A stretch of 64,000 nucleotides of DNA from Aureimonas sp. SA4125 (GTDB taxonomy: Bacteria > Pseudomonadota > Alphaproteobacteria > Rhizobiales > Rhizobiaceae). The notes under the pieces were generated by a model, which searched no databases, was not told the DNA's origin, and was given only the letters and a program-made list of their open reading frames with translations. The DNA lies in the NCBI RefSeq assembly GCF_019973775.1, contig NZ_AP025032.1, positions 2,108,001 to 2,172,000 of the forward strand, written 5' to 3'. This document shows, one piece after another, positions 1 to 9,859 of this stretch. Numbering within the stretch: the stretch's first letter is position 1; each line of letters begins with the position of its first letter. The translations under genes were made by a program, and so were the position numbers.

Positions 1-541
1 TGTCCAGGTGGAGCCGCACATGGTCCGAACCGGTGGCGGCGATGAAGTCCAGGCCTTGTGCGGTGGTGTTGAGAAGGTTGGTCTCGAAGCGATTGACGAT
101 TTCGAGCACGAGGTCGATCCCCGCCGCCTGGGCGATGTCCGCGGTCCTGGCGATCGCCTCCACGCTGTTCTGACGACCGCGGTCAGTCGGCATCGCGGCG
201 TATTTCATGTGGGCGGAATAGAGAATGCCGCCGAGCTTCGAGCCGCCGACGTCTCGCACGGCCGTCACGGCGCTGGCCAGAAGCGCCTCGCCACGCCTTA
301 CCGCATCGGGGTCCTCGCTGGATACGTCGGATGCGGCCGGCAGGCCCATGGTGACGGCGATGTCGAGGTCGAGCGACTGCGCGCGCCTGGCGAGGCGATC
401 GAGGTCAAACTTTTCCGGCCTGAGATAGGCCAGTTCGATCAGCTTGAAGCCACAGCCGGCAGAGGCCTCCATCGCCTTCTCGATGTCGTCCTGGGTGGCC
501 CCGCCAGTCCAGCAGAAGGAATGGATTCCGAGACGACGCAT
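1..541 (-). CDS. Sugar isomerase/epimerase, D-tagatose/D-psicose 3-epimerase-like (3' part outside window)
   Basis: This partial gene encodes the first 180 or so residues of a TIM-barrel sugar epimerase of the xylose-isomerase-like (AP endonuclease 2) superfamily. It opens MRRLGIHSFCW, and the visible part reaches the metal-binding region with a VLEIVNRFETNLLNT stretch followed by VRLHLDT. That pattern is typical of D-tagatose/D-psicose 3-epimerases, where the Glu of EIVNRFE and the Asp of LDT are metal ligands. The ATG at 541 follows a strong ribosome site (GGAGGAGAAA). It diverges from the polyol ABC operon at 1077. Family members interconvert ketohexoses at C3, such as fructose and psicose. 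The exact substrate is inferred, and another C3-epimerase specificity is possible. Confidence 0.8.
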   Translation of the reverse strand, partial: MRRLGIHSFCWTGGATQDDIEKAMEASAGCGFKLIELAYLRPEKFDLDRLARRAQSLDLDIAVTMGLPAASDVSSEDPDAVRRGEALLASAVTAVRDVGGSKLGGILYSAHMKYAAMPTDRGRQNSVEAIARTADIAQAAGIDLVLEIVNRFETNLLNTTAQGLDFIAATGSDHVRLHLD

Positions 542-1076
542 GACTTTCTCCTCCGCAGGGCGCTTTTCTTAATTGTTGTATACCGCAACAAAATGGGGAA
601 GTGCGCGCTTTGTCAAGATTTCGGCGCTGGCACTCCGGAAGCAGGATTTCATCAACTCTCCTCCGCACCATTCCCGAGAGGCAGAGTGCCAATCACAAGT
701 CTAGTGGCAGGCACTATACGGTTGCGCTGCAGTAATTGTTCGCAAATGCGAGATTATTGAGTCTACAGGTTATAGGCTGCAAGGCGTTGGAATCGACAGA
801 GAACCGATGGCGCTGGATGTTCACAGCAGCCGAGGATGAAGCCTTCTGCACTGAAGGACAACGCGGCTGGTGAAGCTGGAAGGCCAATTTGAATGCTATC
901 GCAACAAATGTTGTGCATCCCAATTTTTTGCATTAACGTCCTTGAAGATCTGCGGCGCCGGTCGTCGCGGGCAGCCCGAAATGTCCCTTCGCTGAAGGGG
1001 AAATCCACCGTCGAAGACGGGGTGTTTCGCGGTCAATAGTCGGTCCAGATGGTCGACGGCTTTGGGAGGAATAAGC
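542..1076. other. Divergent intergenic control region
   Basis: These 535 bases separate the leftward epimerase gene from the rightward polyol ABC operon. They must hold both promoters. I see one clear inverted repeat at 573-591 (listed separately) and a small hairpin near 983-998 (CCCTTC/GAAGGG). No convincing coding frame is present; short frames here lack start signals and family resemblance. Confidence 0.6.
573..591. promoter_or_regulatory. Candidate operator, TTGTTG-N7-CAACAA
   Basis: A perfect 6-bp inverted repeat (TTGTTG and CAACAA) surrounds a TATACCG core, 32 bases upstream of the epimerase start codon at 541. The position suits an operator for a sugar-responsive repressor such as a GntR- or LacI-type protein. 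No such regulator gene is in the immediate vicinity, so the cognate protein is unknown. Confidence 0.4.
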
Positions 1077-2510
1077 ATGAGACGCGCAGTCGCAGTTAGT
1101 CTGGCCGCCCTCGCGGCGGGTTTGATGGGCAGCATGGCTCCGGCCCGTGCCGACTTCTGGTCGGACGCCGGTGCCAAGTTCCAGGGCGTCACCCTGCATG
1201 GCGTGACCGAAAGCACGCCGCCGTCCAACTACATCAAGGACGTGCTCGCCCCTGAATTCGAAAAGAAGACCGGCATCAAGGTCGAGATCGAGACGACATC
1301 CTGGGACCAGATGTACGACAAGGCGATCAAGGACATGGAGGCCAAGACCGGCATCTATGACATGGTCTACATCGAGCAGGACATCATCTACGCCTACCTC
1401 TCGCGCAACTTCCTCGTCGATGTCACCAAGACGCTCAAGGACGACCCTTCGCTGAAGGCGCCGGATTTCGATGAATCGCACTTCACCACCTTCGCCAACT
1501 ACTTCAAGGATGACAACGGCAACCTCTTCGGTGTGCCGATGGAAGCCTTCATCAAGATCTATCTTTACCGGACCGACCTGTTCAACGATCCGGCGGTGAA
1601 GGAGGCCTTCAAGACGGAGACCGGCAAGGACCTCGCGCCGGCCAAGACGCACGAGGACTACACGCAGATCGCGGAATTCTTCACCAAATGGGGCAAGGAC
1701 AAAGGTGAGCAGCTCTGGGGCACGACGGCCCAGGCGCATACCGGCCATCCCGCTTCCTGGTACGAGTTCTTCGAGTCCGTCGCCCCCACGTTCGGGGTCT
1801 ACAACTGGGGAATCGACACCTCGAAGAACTATGCCGCTTCGGTCGCCAACGGCGGCTCCATGAACAGCGACAAGTCGAAGGCGGCGCTGAAGTACTGGCT
1901 GCATCTGCGTGATATCGCGCCGCCGGAATCGGCCGCCAGCACCTGGACCGAGGTCGCAACGACCTTCGCCGCCGGACGCGCGGCGCAGGGCCTCGTCTAT
2001 GGCGAGAATGCCGCCTGGATCGCCTCGGATTCCGAAAAGTCCAAGGTCGTCGGCAAGGTCGGCGTGGCGCTGCCCCCGGTCGAGCCCGGCGTGATGGAGG
2101 AGGTCGAGGCCGGCAAGGGCTATATCGGCTATTATGACGGCGGCGCCTTCGGGCTTCCCGTCACCTCGAAGAACAAGGAAGCGGCTTTGCTCTTCCTGCA
2201 ATATATCGGGCAAGACTCGGTCCAGAGCGGCTGGGCCGTGGCTGCGCCGCGCATCACCAACACCGCCACCTATGAAGACCCGGGCGTCAAGGACATGGAC
2301 GCCAAGCTCGGCGGCTACTACACGATGCTGAAGGACGACGGGAAGCTGTTCGCGGGTGCGCCGCCCTATCCCTTCCATGCGCAGGTGCGCGAGGCGACCG
2401 CATCGATCTTCTACCGCATCCTCACCGGCGAGGTCGGCCCGGACGAGGGCCTCGACCAGATGGCTGCCGCGGCCGAAGAGGAACTGACCAACCTCGGCTA
2501 TCGCAAGTAG
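1077..2510 (+). CDS. ABC transporter substrate-binding protein, family 1 (polyol/sugar)
   Basis: This 477-residue periplasmic protein begins with a classical signal peptide (residues 1-25, cleavage after APARA) and continues as a MalE/UgpB-like extracellular solute-binding protein. It would capture a sugar alcohol or sugar and pass it to the permeases at 2611 and 3495. The ATG at 1077 is preferred over a TTG at 1062, because the ribosome site GGGAGGA lies just before 1077 and the signal peptide starts there. It is the first gene of an operon with permeases, MalK-type ATPase and two polyol-type dehydrogenases. The neighbours suggest a pentitol or hexitol, but the ligand cannot be read from the sequence. 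Confidence 0.9.
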   Translation: MRRAVAVSLAALAAGLMGSMAPARADFWSDAGAKFQGVTLHGVTESTPPSNYIKDVLAPEFEKKTGIKVEIETTSWDQMYDKAIKDMEAKTGIYDMVYIEQDIIYAYLSRNFLVDVTKTLKDDPSLKAPDFDESHFTTFANYFKDDNGNLFGVPMEAFIKIYLYRTDLFNDPAVKEAFKTETGKDLAPAKTHEDYTQIAEFFTKWGKDKGEQLWGTTAQAHTGHPASWYEFFESVAPTFGVYNWGIDTSKNYAASVANGGSMNSDKSKAALKYWLHLRDIAPPESAASTWTEVATTFAAGRAAQGLVYGENAAWIASDSEKSKVVGKVGVALPPVEPGVMEEVEAGKGYIGYYDGGAFGLPVTSKNKEAALLFLQYIGQDSVQSGWAVAAPRITNTATYEDPGVKDMDAKLGGYYTMLKDDGKLFAGAPPYPFHAQVREATASIFYRILTGEVGPDEGLDQMAAAAEEELTNLGYRK

Positions 2511-2523
2511 TCCAGAGCCAGAG

Positions 2524-2557
2524 GATCACGCCGCCGCCCTGTCGCGGCGGCGTGATC
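2524..2557 (+). promoter_or_regulatory. Intergenic mRNA hairpin after the binding-protein gene
   Basis: A perfect 14-bp inverted repeat (arms 2524-2537 and 2544-2557, loop CCTGTC) lies 13 bases after the binding-protein stop. There is no T-run. Strong hairpins between binding-protein and permease genes typically protect the upstream transcript and lower expression of the downstream genes, as between malE and malF. That role is inferred here. Confidence 0.6.
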
Positions 2558-2610
2558 GCCCCTGCGCTCGTCGCTGCACCCTGGTGCGACGCTTCCGATA
2601 GGATGGTTTC

Positions 2611-3495
2611 ATGCGGTCGAATACGGTGGGATGGCTTCTCCTCGCTCCCACGCTCGTGATCCTCGGCCTGTTCGGGATCATGCCCTTCATCTACGTGCTG
2701 TATGTCGCGTTCCACCAGTGGAACCCGTTCGGCTTCAGTCCGGACATGATCTACAACGGCGCGAAGAATTTCCGCCGCCTGGTCTTCGATCGCGAGTTTC
2801 TGCTGTCGCTCTGGGTGACCCTGAAGTTCGCCTTCTTCGCCGTGACCAGCGAGATCGCCCTGGGTTATCTGCTGGCGCAGCTGTTCACCCGCGAGTTCCC
2901 CGGCAAGGCGTTCTTCCGAACCATCCACACGCTGCCGCTGATCGTCGCGCCGATCGTCGTCGGATCGGTCTGGCGGCTAATGACGACGCCGAGCATCGGC
3001 ATCATTCCCTACTATCTCGATGCCTGGTTCGGCTACGAGCTGAACATCGGACGCGATGCCGGGGCGGCCTTCGCGCTGACGGTCATCATGGACATCTGGC
3101 ACTGGACGCCGCTCGTCACGCTGACGTTGCTGGCGGCGCTCGTGTCGCTGCCCAAGGAGCCGTTCGAGCAGGCGCAGATCGATGGCGCCAGCAAGTTCCA
3201 GATCTTCTGGCACATCACGCTGCCGATGATCCGCCCGGCGATCCTGGCGACGGTCTTCATCCGACTGATGGATGCATTGCGCACCGTCGACGAGGTCTGG
3301 ATGCTGACGGGCGGCGGTCCGGGGGCGGCGACCCGCTATGTCGGCCTGCATATCTGGAAGGTGGTCTTTCCCAAGACCGATTACGGCTACGGCTCGGCCA
3401 TTTCGGTCATCGTTCTCTACCTCACCCTGGTGATGTGCTGGATCCTTTACGTCGCGCTCGTCGCCCCGCGCGACAGGAAGAAGAGGACAAGCTGA
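2611..3495 (+). CDS. Carbohydrate ABC transporter permease (MalF/UgpA type)
   Basis: This 294-residue inner-membrane protein has about six hydrophobic segments, the first at residues 7-30. Its cytoplasmic EAA loop (about residues 186-205, EQAQIDGASKFQIFWHITLP) contacts the ATPase. It pairs with the permease that starts at 3495, with which it overlaps in a TGATG stop-start junction. It belongs to the operon beginning at 1077. The family assignment is firm; the transported polyol is not determined. Confidence 0.92.
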   Translation: MRSNTVGWLLLAPTLVILGLFGIMPFIYVLYVAFHQWNPFGFSPDMIYNGAKNFRRLVFDREFLLSLWVTLKFAFFAVTSEIALGYLLAQLFTREFPGKAFFRTIHTLPLIVAPIVVGSVWRLMTTPSIGIIPYYLDAWFGYELNIGRDAGAAFALTVIMDIWHWTPLVTLTLLAALVSLPKEPFEQAQIDGASKFQIFWHITLPMIRPAILATVFIRLMDALRTVDEVWMLTGGGPGAATRYVGLHIWKVVFPKTDYGYGSAISVIVLYLTLVMCWILYVALVAPRDRKKRTS

Positions 3496-4331
3496 TGCCG
3501 ACCGAGCGTCCCTACCTCGCCATCCTTCTCTGGTCCATTCTCAGCATCGCGACCCTGTTCCCGGTCTACTGGCTGTTCGTGATCTCCGTGAAGCCGGCGG
3601 TCGATCTTTTCACCACGCCGAGCGTCATCCTCGACTCCGTGTACTGGAAGAACTACGCCGACGTCCTCGGCAACGAGACGCTTCGCCGCTACATGATGAA
3701 CTCCATCATCATCTCGACCGGCAACGCCTTCCTGGTCACGACGCTCGGTTTCATGGCGTGCTATGCGCTGTCGCGCTTCGACATCGCCGGCAAGGAAAAC
3801 ATCTTCTTCTGGACCATTACCAACCGGATGGCGCCGGCGGCGGTTTTCCTGCTGCCTTTCTTCCTGCTGTTCACGCAGGTCTTCGCGATTGGCGACTGGA
3901 AGCTCTACGATACCAGAATCGGCATGATCCTGTTGTATTGCACCTTCAACCTGCCCTTCGCGATCTGGACCCTGCGTCCGACGATCGACGGGATCCCGAA
4001 GGAGCTCGACGAGGCGGCGACCGTCGACGGCTGCTCGACCTGGCAGGTCATCAGCCAGGTGATCTTCCCGCTGGCGCGGCCGGGCCTCGCGGTGACGCTG
4101 ATCCTGACCTGGGTCTTCGCCTGGAACGAGTTCCTGCTGGCCGCGACGCTGACCAGCTTCAACGCCCGCACCATCACCACCGGGCTCTCGGAATACGTGA
4201 CCTCGACCGGCACCGAATGGGGCACCATGGCGGCCATCGCCATCATCACCCTCATTCCGGCCCTGATCATCTTCTCGGTCGTGCAGCGGCATATCGTGGC
4301 CGGCCTGACCTTCGGCGCGGTGAAGGAGTAG
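3495..4331 (+). CDS. Carbohydrate ABC transporter permease (MalG/UgpE type)
   Basis: This is a 278-residue membrane protein of the MalG class. The ATG at 3495 overlaps the stop of the preceding permease by one base, which implies translational coupling. The EAA loop is at about residues 171-190 (DEAATVDGCSTWQVISQVIF). It forms the heterodimeric channel with the preceding permease and is energised by the ATPase at 5651. A small membrane-protein gene follows after four bases. Confidence 0.92.
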   Translation: MPTERPYLAILLWSILSIATLFPVYWLFVISVKPAVDLFTTPSVILDSVYWKNYADVLGNETLRRYMMNSIIISTGNAFLVTTLGFMACYALSRFDIAGKENIFFWTITNRMAPAAVFLLPFFLLFTQVFAIGDWKLYDTRIGMILLYCTFNLPFAIWTLRPTIDGIPKELDEAATVDGCSTWQVISQVIFPLARPGLAVTLILTWVFAWNEFLLAATLTSFNARTITTGLSEYVTSTGTEWGTMAAIAIITLIPALIIFSVVQRHIVAGLTFGAVKE

Positions 4332-4335
4332 ACGG

Positions 4336-4575
4336 ATGAACCAACTCGTCGATCTCGATGCCGCCGACGAAGAGGCCGCCATCGTCGCCGCCGCGCCGGA
4401 GCGTCGCGGCTTCCTGCCGATCGTCACCAACTGGTTCGACCGGCTGTTCATGGGAATCTACCTCTTCGTCGCGCTCGAGCTTTTCTGGCTGCGCTTCGTC
4501 GAATGGATGGTGCCGCTGACCGTCTGCCACATCCTCGCCGTGGCGCTCGGCGCGCTGATCATCTGGAAGGGCTGA
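4336..4575 (+). CDS. Small two-helix membrane protein of the polyol ABC operon
   Basis: This 79-residue protein has an acidic N-terminal tail (residues 1-25) followed by two predicted membrane helices (about 39-55 and 58-76). It starts four bases after the permease stop and precedes a dehydrogenase gene, so it is surely part of the operon. Small membrane proteins in the same position, such as DUF2160 members, accompany glycerol ABC transporters of rhizobia. Whether this one belongs to that family is uncertain. It may be an accessory subunit of the transporter. No catalytic motif is visible. Confidence 0.75.
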   Translation: MNQLVDLDAADEEAAIVAAAPERRGFLPIVTNWFDRLFMGIYLFVALELFWLRFVEWMVPLTVCHILAVALGALIIWKG

Positions 4576-4577
4576 CG

Positions 4578-4604
4578 ATGAACGCCGAGGGAGGGGCGCG
4601 ATGA
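4578..4604 (+). other. Eight-codon mini-ORF coupled to the dehydrogenase start
   Basis: An ATG at 4578 opens an eight-codon frame whose TGA (4602-4604) overlaps the dehydrogenase ATG at 4601 in an ATGA junction. The mini-ORF contains the GAGGGAGGGG ribosome site of the dehydrogenase. This may couple translation of the dehydrogenase to ribosomes leaving the small membrane-protein gene; chance is an alternative. Confidence 0.3.
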
Positions 4605-5638
4605 GGGCGCTGGTGCTCGAAGAGAAGATGAAGCTGTCGATGCGCGACGTGGCCGTCGACGATGCGATGGGACCGAACGACGTGCGCATCAAGCTGCACA
4701 CCGTCGGCATCTGCGGCTCGGACGTCCATTATTACACGCACGGTGGCGCGGGCATCTTCCAGGTCAAGGCGCCGATGATCCTCGGCCACGAGGCCTCCGG
4801 CACGGTGATCGAGGCCGGCACCGCAGTGACCAGCCTGGCCGTCGGCGACCGCGTCTGCATGGAGCCGGGGATTCCCGATCCCCTGAGCCGCGCGACCCGC
4901 CTCGGCCACTACAATGTCGATCCGGCCGTCCGCTTCTGGGCAACGCCGCCGGTGCACGGTGTGCTGAGGCCGACCGTGGTGCATCCGGAAGCCTTCACCT
5001 TCAAGCTGCCGGACAACGTCTCGTTCGGCGAGGCTGCGATGGTCGAGCCGCTCGCCGTCGGCGTGCATGCCGCGATCAAGGCGGATGTGAAGCCCGGCGA
5101 CGTCGCGCTCGTCATGGGCGCCGGGCCGATCGGGCTCGTCACCGCGCTGTCGGCTCTGGCCGCCGGCTGCGCGCGGGTCTTCGTCAGCGACGTCGATCCG
5201 ACGAAGCTCGCGCTGGCTGCCAGCCTCGGCCCGATCATTCCGGTCAACATTGCCGCGGAGGACGCCTCGGCGGTGATCCTCAAGGCCACAGACGGCTGGG
5301 GGGTCGAGATCGTCTTCGAATGTTCCGGCAACGGCCGGGCGGCGGCCGGGGTGTTCGACCCCCTGTGTCCGGCGGGCCGTGTCGTCTTCATCGGGTCGCA
5401 GATGCACGACGTCGCCTACAACGTCGGCAAGGCCATGGTTCGCGAAGCCCGCGTCGAGCACGTCTTCCGCTACGCCCATGTCTTTCCGCGCTGCGTCGCC
5501 ATGCTTTCGTCCGGCGCGATAAACGTCAAACCGCTGATCACGCGTCGTTTCGCCTTTGAGGAAAGCGTCCACGCCTTCGAGGTCGCCGCCACGGCTCCGG
5601 CCGGCGAAGTGAAGATGCAGATTGAGCTGCCCCAGTGA
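4601..5638 (+). CDS. Zinc-dependent alcohol dehydrogenase, xylitol/sorbitol dehydrogenase type
   Basis: This 345-residue medium-chain dehydrogenase oxidises a polyol to a ketose with NAD(P). The catalytic-zinc residues are visible as Cys38 (GICGSD) and His63-Glu64 (GHEASG). The nucleotide fold carries GAGPIG at about residue 173. The usual four structural-zinc cysteines are absent, and the loop reads [15 protein letters not shown], as in rhizobial xylitol dehydrogenases. It lies between the transporter membrane genes and the ATPase gene, so its substrate is probably what the transporter imports. Sorbitol, xylitol or another pentitol would all fit. Confidence 0.85.
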   Translation: MRALVLEEKMKLSMRDVAVDDAMGPNDVRIKLHTVGICGSDVHYYTHGGAGIFQVKAPMILGHEASGTVIEAGTAVTSLAVGDRVCMEPGIPDPLSRATRLGHYNVDPAVRFWATPPVHGVLRPTVVHPEAFTFKLPDNVSFGEAAMVEPLAVGVHAAIKADVKPGDVALVMGAGPIGLVTALSALAAGCARVFVSDVDPTKLALAASLGPIIPVNIAAEDASAVILKATDGWGVEIVFECSGNGRAAAGVFDPLCPAGRVVFIGSQMHDVAYNVGKAMVREARVEHVFRYAHVFPRCVAMLSSGAINVKPLITRRFAFEESVHAFEVAATAPAGEVKMQIELPQ

Positions 5639-5650
5639 GAGGATCGATGA

Positions 5651-6712
<1,062 letters not shown>

Positions 6713-6764
6713 TCCGCACTGGGGCAGGTTGCAAATCTTCCCGGACATCAAGGAAAGGCAGGCC

Positions 6765-7490
6765 ATGGATTTCGAAGGAAAGCGCGTCATCGTCACCGGG
6801 GCGGGCAAGGGGATCGGCAGGGCGACCGCCGTCATGCTGGCCAGGCGCGGCGCTTCCGTCGTCGCTCTGACGCGATCGCCCCGCGATCTGGAGACGCTGG
6901 AGGCCGAGATCGGCTGCATCTCGATCGCGGTCGATCTCGCCGACGCCGACGCCACGCGTGCCGCCGCCCGCCAGGCGCTACCCGCCGATCTCCTGGTCAA
7001 CTGCGCCGGCACCACGGAGCTCGAAGCCTTTCTCGATGTCTCGGTCGAGAATTTCGATCTTCTGCATGCGGTCAACACCCGCGCGCCGATGATCGTCGCC
7101 CAGGAGTTCGCTCGCGAACGCGTCGCCTCGGGCCGCAAGGGAGCGATCGTCAACGTCTCGAGTTGCGCCTCCTTCGTCGGCATTCCCGACCACGCGGCCT
7201 ACTGCGCGTCGAAGGCGGGCTTGGACGGGCTGACGCGGGTGATGGCGAAGGAACTGGGACCAAAGGGCATCCGCGTCAACGGCGTTGCGCCGACGGTGAC
7301 GCTCACTCCGATGGCGGTCAAGGCGTGGAGCGACCCGGACAAGGCTGCGGCGATGCTGACGCGCATCCCGCTCGGCCGCTTCGCCGAGCCGGACGACATC
7401 GCCGAGGTGATCCTTTTCCTGCTGACGGACGCCGCCGGCATGGTGCATGGCCTGTCGATGCCGGTCGACGGCGGCTATCTGATCGCCTGA
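6765..7490 (+). CDS. Short-chain dehydrogenase, L-xylulose reductase (DCXR)-like
   Basis: This 241-residue SDR has the nucleotide motif TGAGKGIG (residues 11-18), a catalytic serine in NVSSCAS and the YxxxK pair at Tyr146/Lys150. The section from residue ~175, with TVTLTPM, WSDPDKA and IPLGRFAE, matches the pattern of dicarbonyl/L-xylulose reductases, which interconvert L-xylulose and xylitol. The ATG at 6765 follows an AAGGAAAGG ribosome site. It is the last gene of the polyol operon. With the zinc dehydrogenase it could form a two-step pentitol route, but the direction and exact substrate are inferred. Confidence 0.85.
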   Translation: MDFEGKRVIVTGAGKGIGRATAVMLARRGASVVALTRSPRDLETLEAEIGCISIAVDLADADATRAAARQALPADLLVNCAGTTELEAFLDVSVENFDLLHAVNTRAPMIVAQEFARERVASGRKGAIVNVSSCASFVGIPDHAAYCASKAGLDGLTRVMAKELGPKGIRVNGVAPTVTLTPMAVKAWSDPDKAAAMLTRIPLGRFAEPDDIAEVILFLLTDAAGMVHGLSMPVDGGYLIA

Positions 7491-7571
7491 GCCGCCGGTG
7501 TCGCGTCGTGCCATCGAAGTTGGGCGATCACGGTGCGCCGTGCGGCACACGGCAGGGGTGAACGATTGCAC

Positions 7572-7600
7572 TTGACCCTGCGTCAGACGAAGACTTCATA
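7572..7600 (+). promoter_or_regulatory. Candidate sigma-70 promoter for the ribose-type ABC operon
   Basis: TTGACC (7572-7577) and TTCATA (7595-7600) are 17 bases apart, a canonical spacing, and lie 87 bases before the binding-protein start at 7687. An imperfect TGAC/GTCA dyad (7573-7585) overlaps the -35 box and could be an operator. No start-site data are available. Confidence 0.4.
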
Positions 7601-7686
7601 AGACAGGGTGAGCAACCCGGAAAGGGTCCCAGGGAGCAGGTGTGGGAGCACCGTGCAGAGGAAGAGCTCATCCAAGGGAGGACGAT

Positions 7687-8685
7687 ATGGAGCGTCGCAC
7701 GATACTGAAAGCCACCGCCGCCATGGCCGCGGTCGCAACCATCGGCCTTGGGGTCGCACCCGGAAACACCCAGGAACCCAAGAAATACCGGATAGCCCTG
7801 ATTCCCGGGCTGACGACCGATGCCTTCTACATCACCATGCGCAAAGGCGCGCAGGCTGCGGCGGACGCGCTCGGCGTCGAGCTGGCATTCCAAGGGGGGC
7901 CGGAGTTCAATCCTGTCGTGCAGGTGCCGGTGCTGGACGCGATGATCGCCCGCAAGCCGGATGCCATCCTGATCGCCCCTACCGACAAGACCCAGCTCGT
8001 GGAACCGCTGCGCAAGGCCTTCGATGCCGGCATTGCCGTCATCACCGTGGACACCTTCATCGGCGAGGGAAAATACCAGACCGGTCAGGGCGGCGCCGAT
8101 TTCCCGCTGTCCTACATCGCGTCGGACAATGTTCTGGGCGGGCGCATGGCGGCGCGGGCGCTGGCCAAGGCGATCGGCGAGGGTGGCGGCAAGGTCTACG
8201 TCTCCAACGTCAAACCCGGCATCTCCACCACCGACCAGCGCGAGGAAGGTTTCAAGGCGGAAATGGCCGAGAATTTTCCCGGCATCAGCGTGCTCGAAAC
8301 TCAGTTCAACGAGAACGACGCCAACAAGGCAGCGAGCCAGCTGCAGGCGGTCTTTGCCCGCAACCCCGACCTCAAGGGTGTCTTCGGCGCCAACCTGTTC
8401 TCGGCGCTCGGCGCCGGCAACGGCGTCCAGCAGTCTGGCCAGACGGGCACTGTGAAGGTCATCGCCTTCGACGCGCCGACGTCGATCGTCGACAACATCC
8501 AGTCCGGTCTCGTCGATGCCGCGATCGCCCAGCATCCGGCCGAGATCGGCTATTACGGCGTCGTCTCGGCCTTCGCCCACCTCACCGGCCAGTCGATCCC
8601 GGTCTCGATCGGCACCGGCTTCACCGTGATCGACAAGGACAACGTCTCCGATCCCGAGGTCGCCAAATACATCTACTCGGACTGA
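7687..8685 (+). CDS. Periplasmic sugar-binding protein, ribose/allose (RbsB/AlsB) type
   Basis: This 332-residue protein of the Peripla_BP_4 group starts with MERRTILKATAAM, a leader whose RR-T-I-L-K resembles a twin-arginine signal, and is probably cleaved near residue 28. The mature part has the paired Rossmann-like lobes of ribose-binding proteins, with DAMIARKPDAILIAPTDKT in the first lobe. The ATG at 7687 follows AGGGAGGACGAT and is preferred to an upstream in-frame ATG at 7642. It heads a three-gene transporter operon. Ribose, allose or psicose are plausible ligands given the nearby epimerase and AlsK-like kinase. Confidence 0.88.
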   Translation: MERRTILKATAAMAAVATIGLGVAPGNTQEPKKYRIALIPGLTTDAFYITMRKGAQAAADALGVELAFQGGPEFNPVVQVPVLDAMIARKPDAILIAPTDKTQLVEPLRKAFDAGIAVITVDTFIGEGKYQTGQGGADFPLSYIASDNVLGGRMAARALAKAIGEGGGKVYVSNVKPGISTTDQREEGFKAEMAENFPGISVLETQFNENDANKAASQLQAVFARNPDLKGVFGANLFSALGAGNGVQQSGQTGTVKVIAFDAPTSIVDNIQSGLVDAAIAQHPAEIGYYGVVSAFAHLTGQSIPVSIGTGFTVIDKDNVSDPEVAKYIYSD

Positions 8686-8691
8686 GCCTGT

Positions 8692-8732
8692 GGCCGGGTC
8701 CCTCAGCCGCGGCGGCGGCCGGGGACCCGGCC
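8692..8732 (+). promoter_or_regulatory. Intergenic hairpin between binding-protein and permease genes
   Basis: An 11-bp perfect inverted repeat (GGCCGGGTCCC at 8692-8702 and its complement at 8722-8732) encloses a GC-rich loop, six bases after the binding-protein stop. It is followed by no T-run. As in the first operon, it probably stabilises the upstream part of the message and lowers downstream expression. Confidence 0.55.
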
Positions 8733-8794
8733 TTCCGCCCGTCCGATCCCCATTCGGCGATCACGAGCACGATCGCCGCCGAGCAGGTGAAGCA

Positions 8795-9859
8795 ATGTCA
8801 TCATCACTAAGCGACGGTCCGGCTGCGGGCGGGGACGCCAAGCCGCAGGCCGACCATGCCGACCGTACGCGGACGATCCTGCAGCGGATTGCCGAACTGC
8901 GCGCTTGGCTGTTCCTCCTGGCGCTGGTCCTCGGTTTCGAGGTGTGGGCCCGCAGTTCATTCGGCGGCACCTTCATCCTCAACCCGTTCAATCTGCAGTC
9001 GATCGCGATCTTCGCCGTGGCGCCGCTGCTGCTGGCGACGGGCCAGACCTTCGTCATCATTTCCGGCGGCATCGACCTCTCGGTCGGGTTCGTGATGGGA
9101 TTGGCGGCGGTGGTCGCGGCCCATGTGATCAATCTCGCGACGCCATCGCTCGGCATGCCGCTGGGTGTTTTCGTCGGCTTCGTCGGCGCCGTCTGCGTGG
9201 CCGCGATCCCCGGCTTCATCAACGGCCTCCTGATCTCGCGCCTGCGCGTGCCGCCGTTCATCGGAACGCTCGGCATGTTCGGCGTCGCCCGCGGCGCGGC
9301 CTTCCTTTTGGCCAATGGAACGACGGTGCCGGTCAACAACGCCTTCTTCGCCTTGATCGGCAACGGGCGGATCTTCACCATTCCCTATATCGTGATCATC
9401 ACGGCCGTCTTCATGCTGTTCATGCACTACGTCCTCAGCCAAACCCGCTTTGGCCAGCACAACTACGCGATCGGCGCCAATGTGCAGGCGGCACGGCGAG
9501 CGGGCATCAACATCCGCTCGCATCTTCTGCGCCTCTACATTCTCTCGGCCTGCTGCGCCGGCCTTGCCGGGGTGCTCTATTCGGCCCGCTTCAATGCGGG
9601 TGCCGCGCAGGCCGGCGAGCCGCTGCTGCTCGACTGCGTGGCCGCCGTGGTGATCGGCGGCGCGAGCCTTTTCGGCGGGTCCGGCACGCTCCTCGGCACC
9701 ATTGCCGGCGCCCTGGTCATCGCCGTGATCCAGTACGGCCTCGTCTTCGTGAATGTCGAGCCGTTCTGGCAGTTCATCAGCGTCGGCGTGGTGATCATCA
9801 TCTCCGTGCTGATCGACCAGGCGCAGCGCCAGTTCGGCGGAGGCCGCGTCGATGAGTGA
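8795..9859 (+). CDS. Sugar ABC transporter permease, RbsC type
   Basis: This 354-residue polytopic inner-membrane protein belongs to the branched-chain/ribose permease family. It has a hydrophilic N-terminus of ~35 residues and about nine or ten hydrophobic segments. The family marker GGIDLSVG is at about residues 89-96, and GGASLFGGSGTLLGT is near residue 287. The ATG at 8795 is chosen over one at 8690, because the upstream in-frame sequence overlaps the intergenic hairpin and is not membrane-like. It overlaps the ATPase gene by eight bases. Confidence 0.9.
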   Translation: MSSSLSDGPAAGGDAKPQADHADRTRTILQRIAELRAWLFLLALVLGFEVWARSSFGGTFILNPFNLQSIAIFAVAPLLLATGQTFVIISGGIDLSVGFVMGLAAVVAAHVINLATPSLGMPLGVFVGFVGAVCVAAIPGFINGLLISRLRVPPFIGTLGMFGVARGAAFLLANGTTVPVNNAFFALIGNGRIFTIPYIVIITAVFMLFMHYVLSQTRFGQHNYAIGANVQAARRAGINIRSHLLRLYILSACCAGLAGVLYSARFNAGAAQAGEPLLLDCVAAVVIGGASLFGGSGTLLGTIAGALVIAVIQYGLVFVNVEPFWQFISVGVVIIISVLIDQAQRQFGGGRVDE

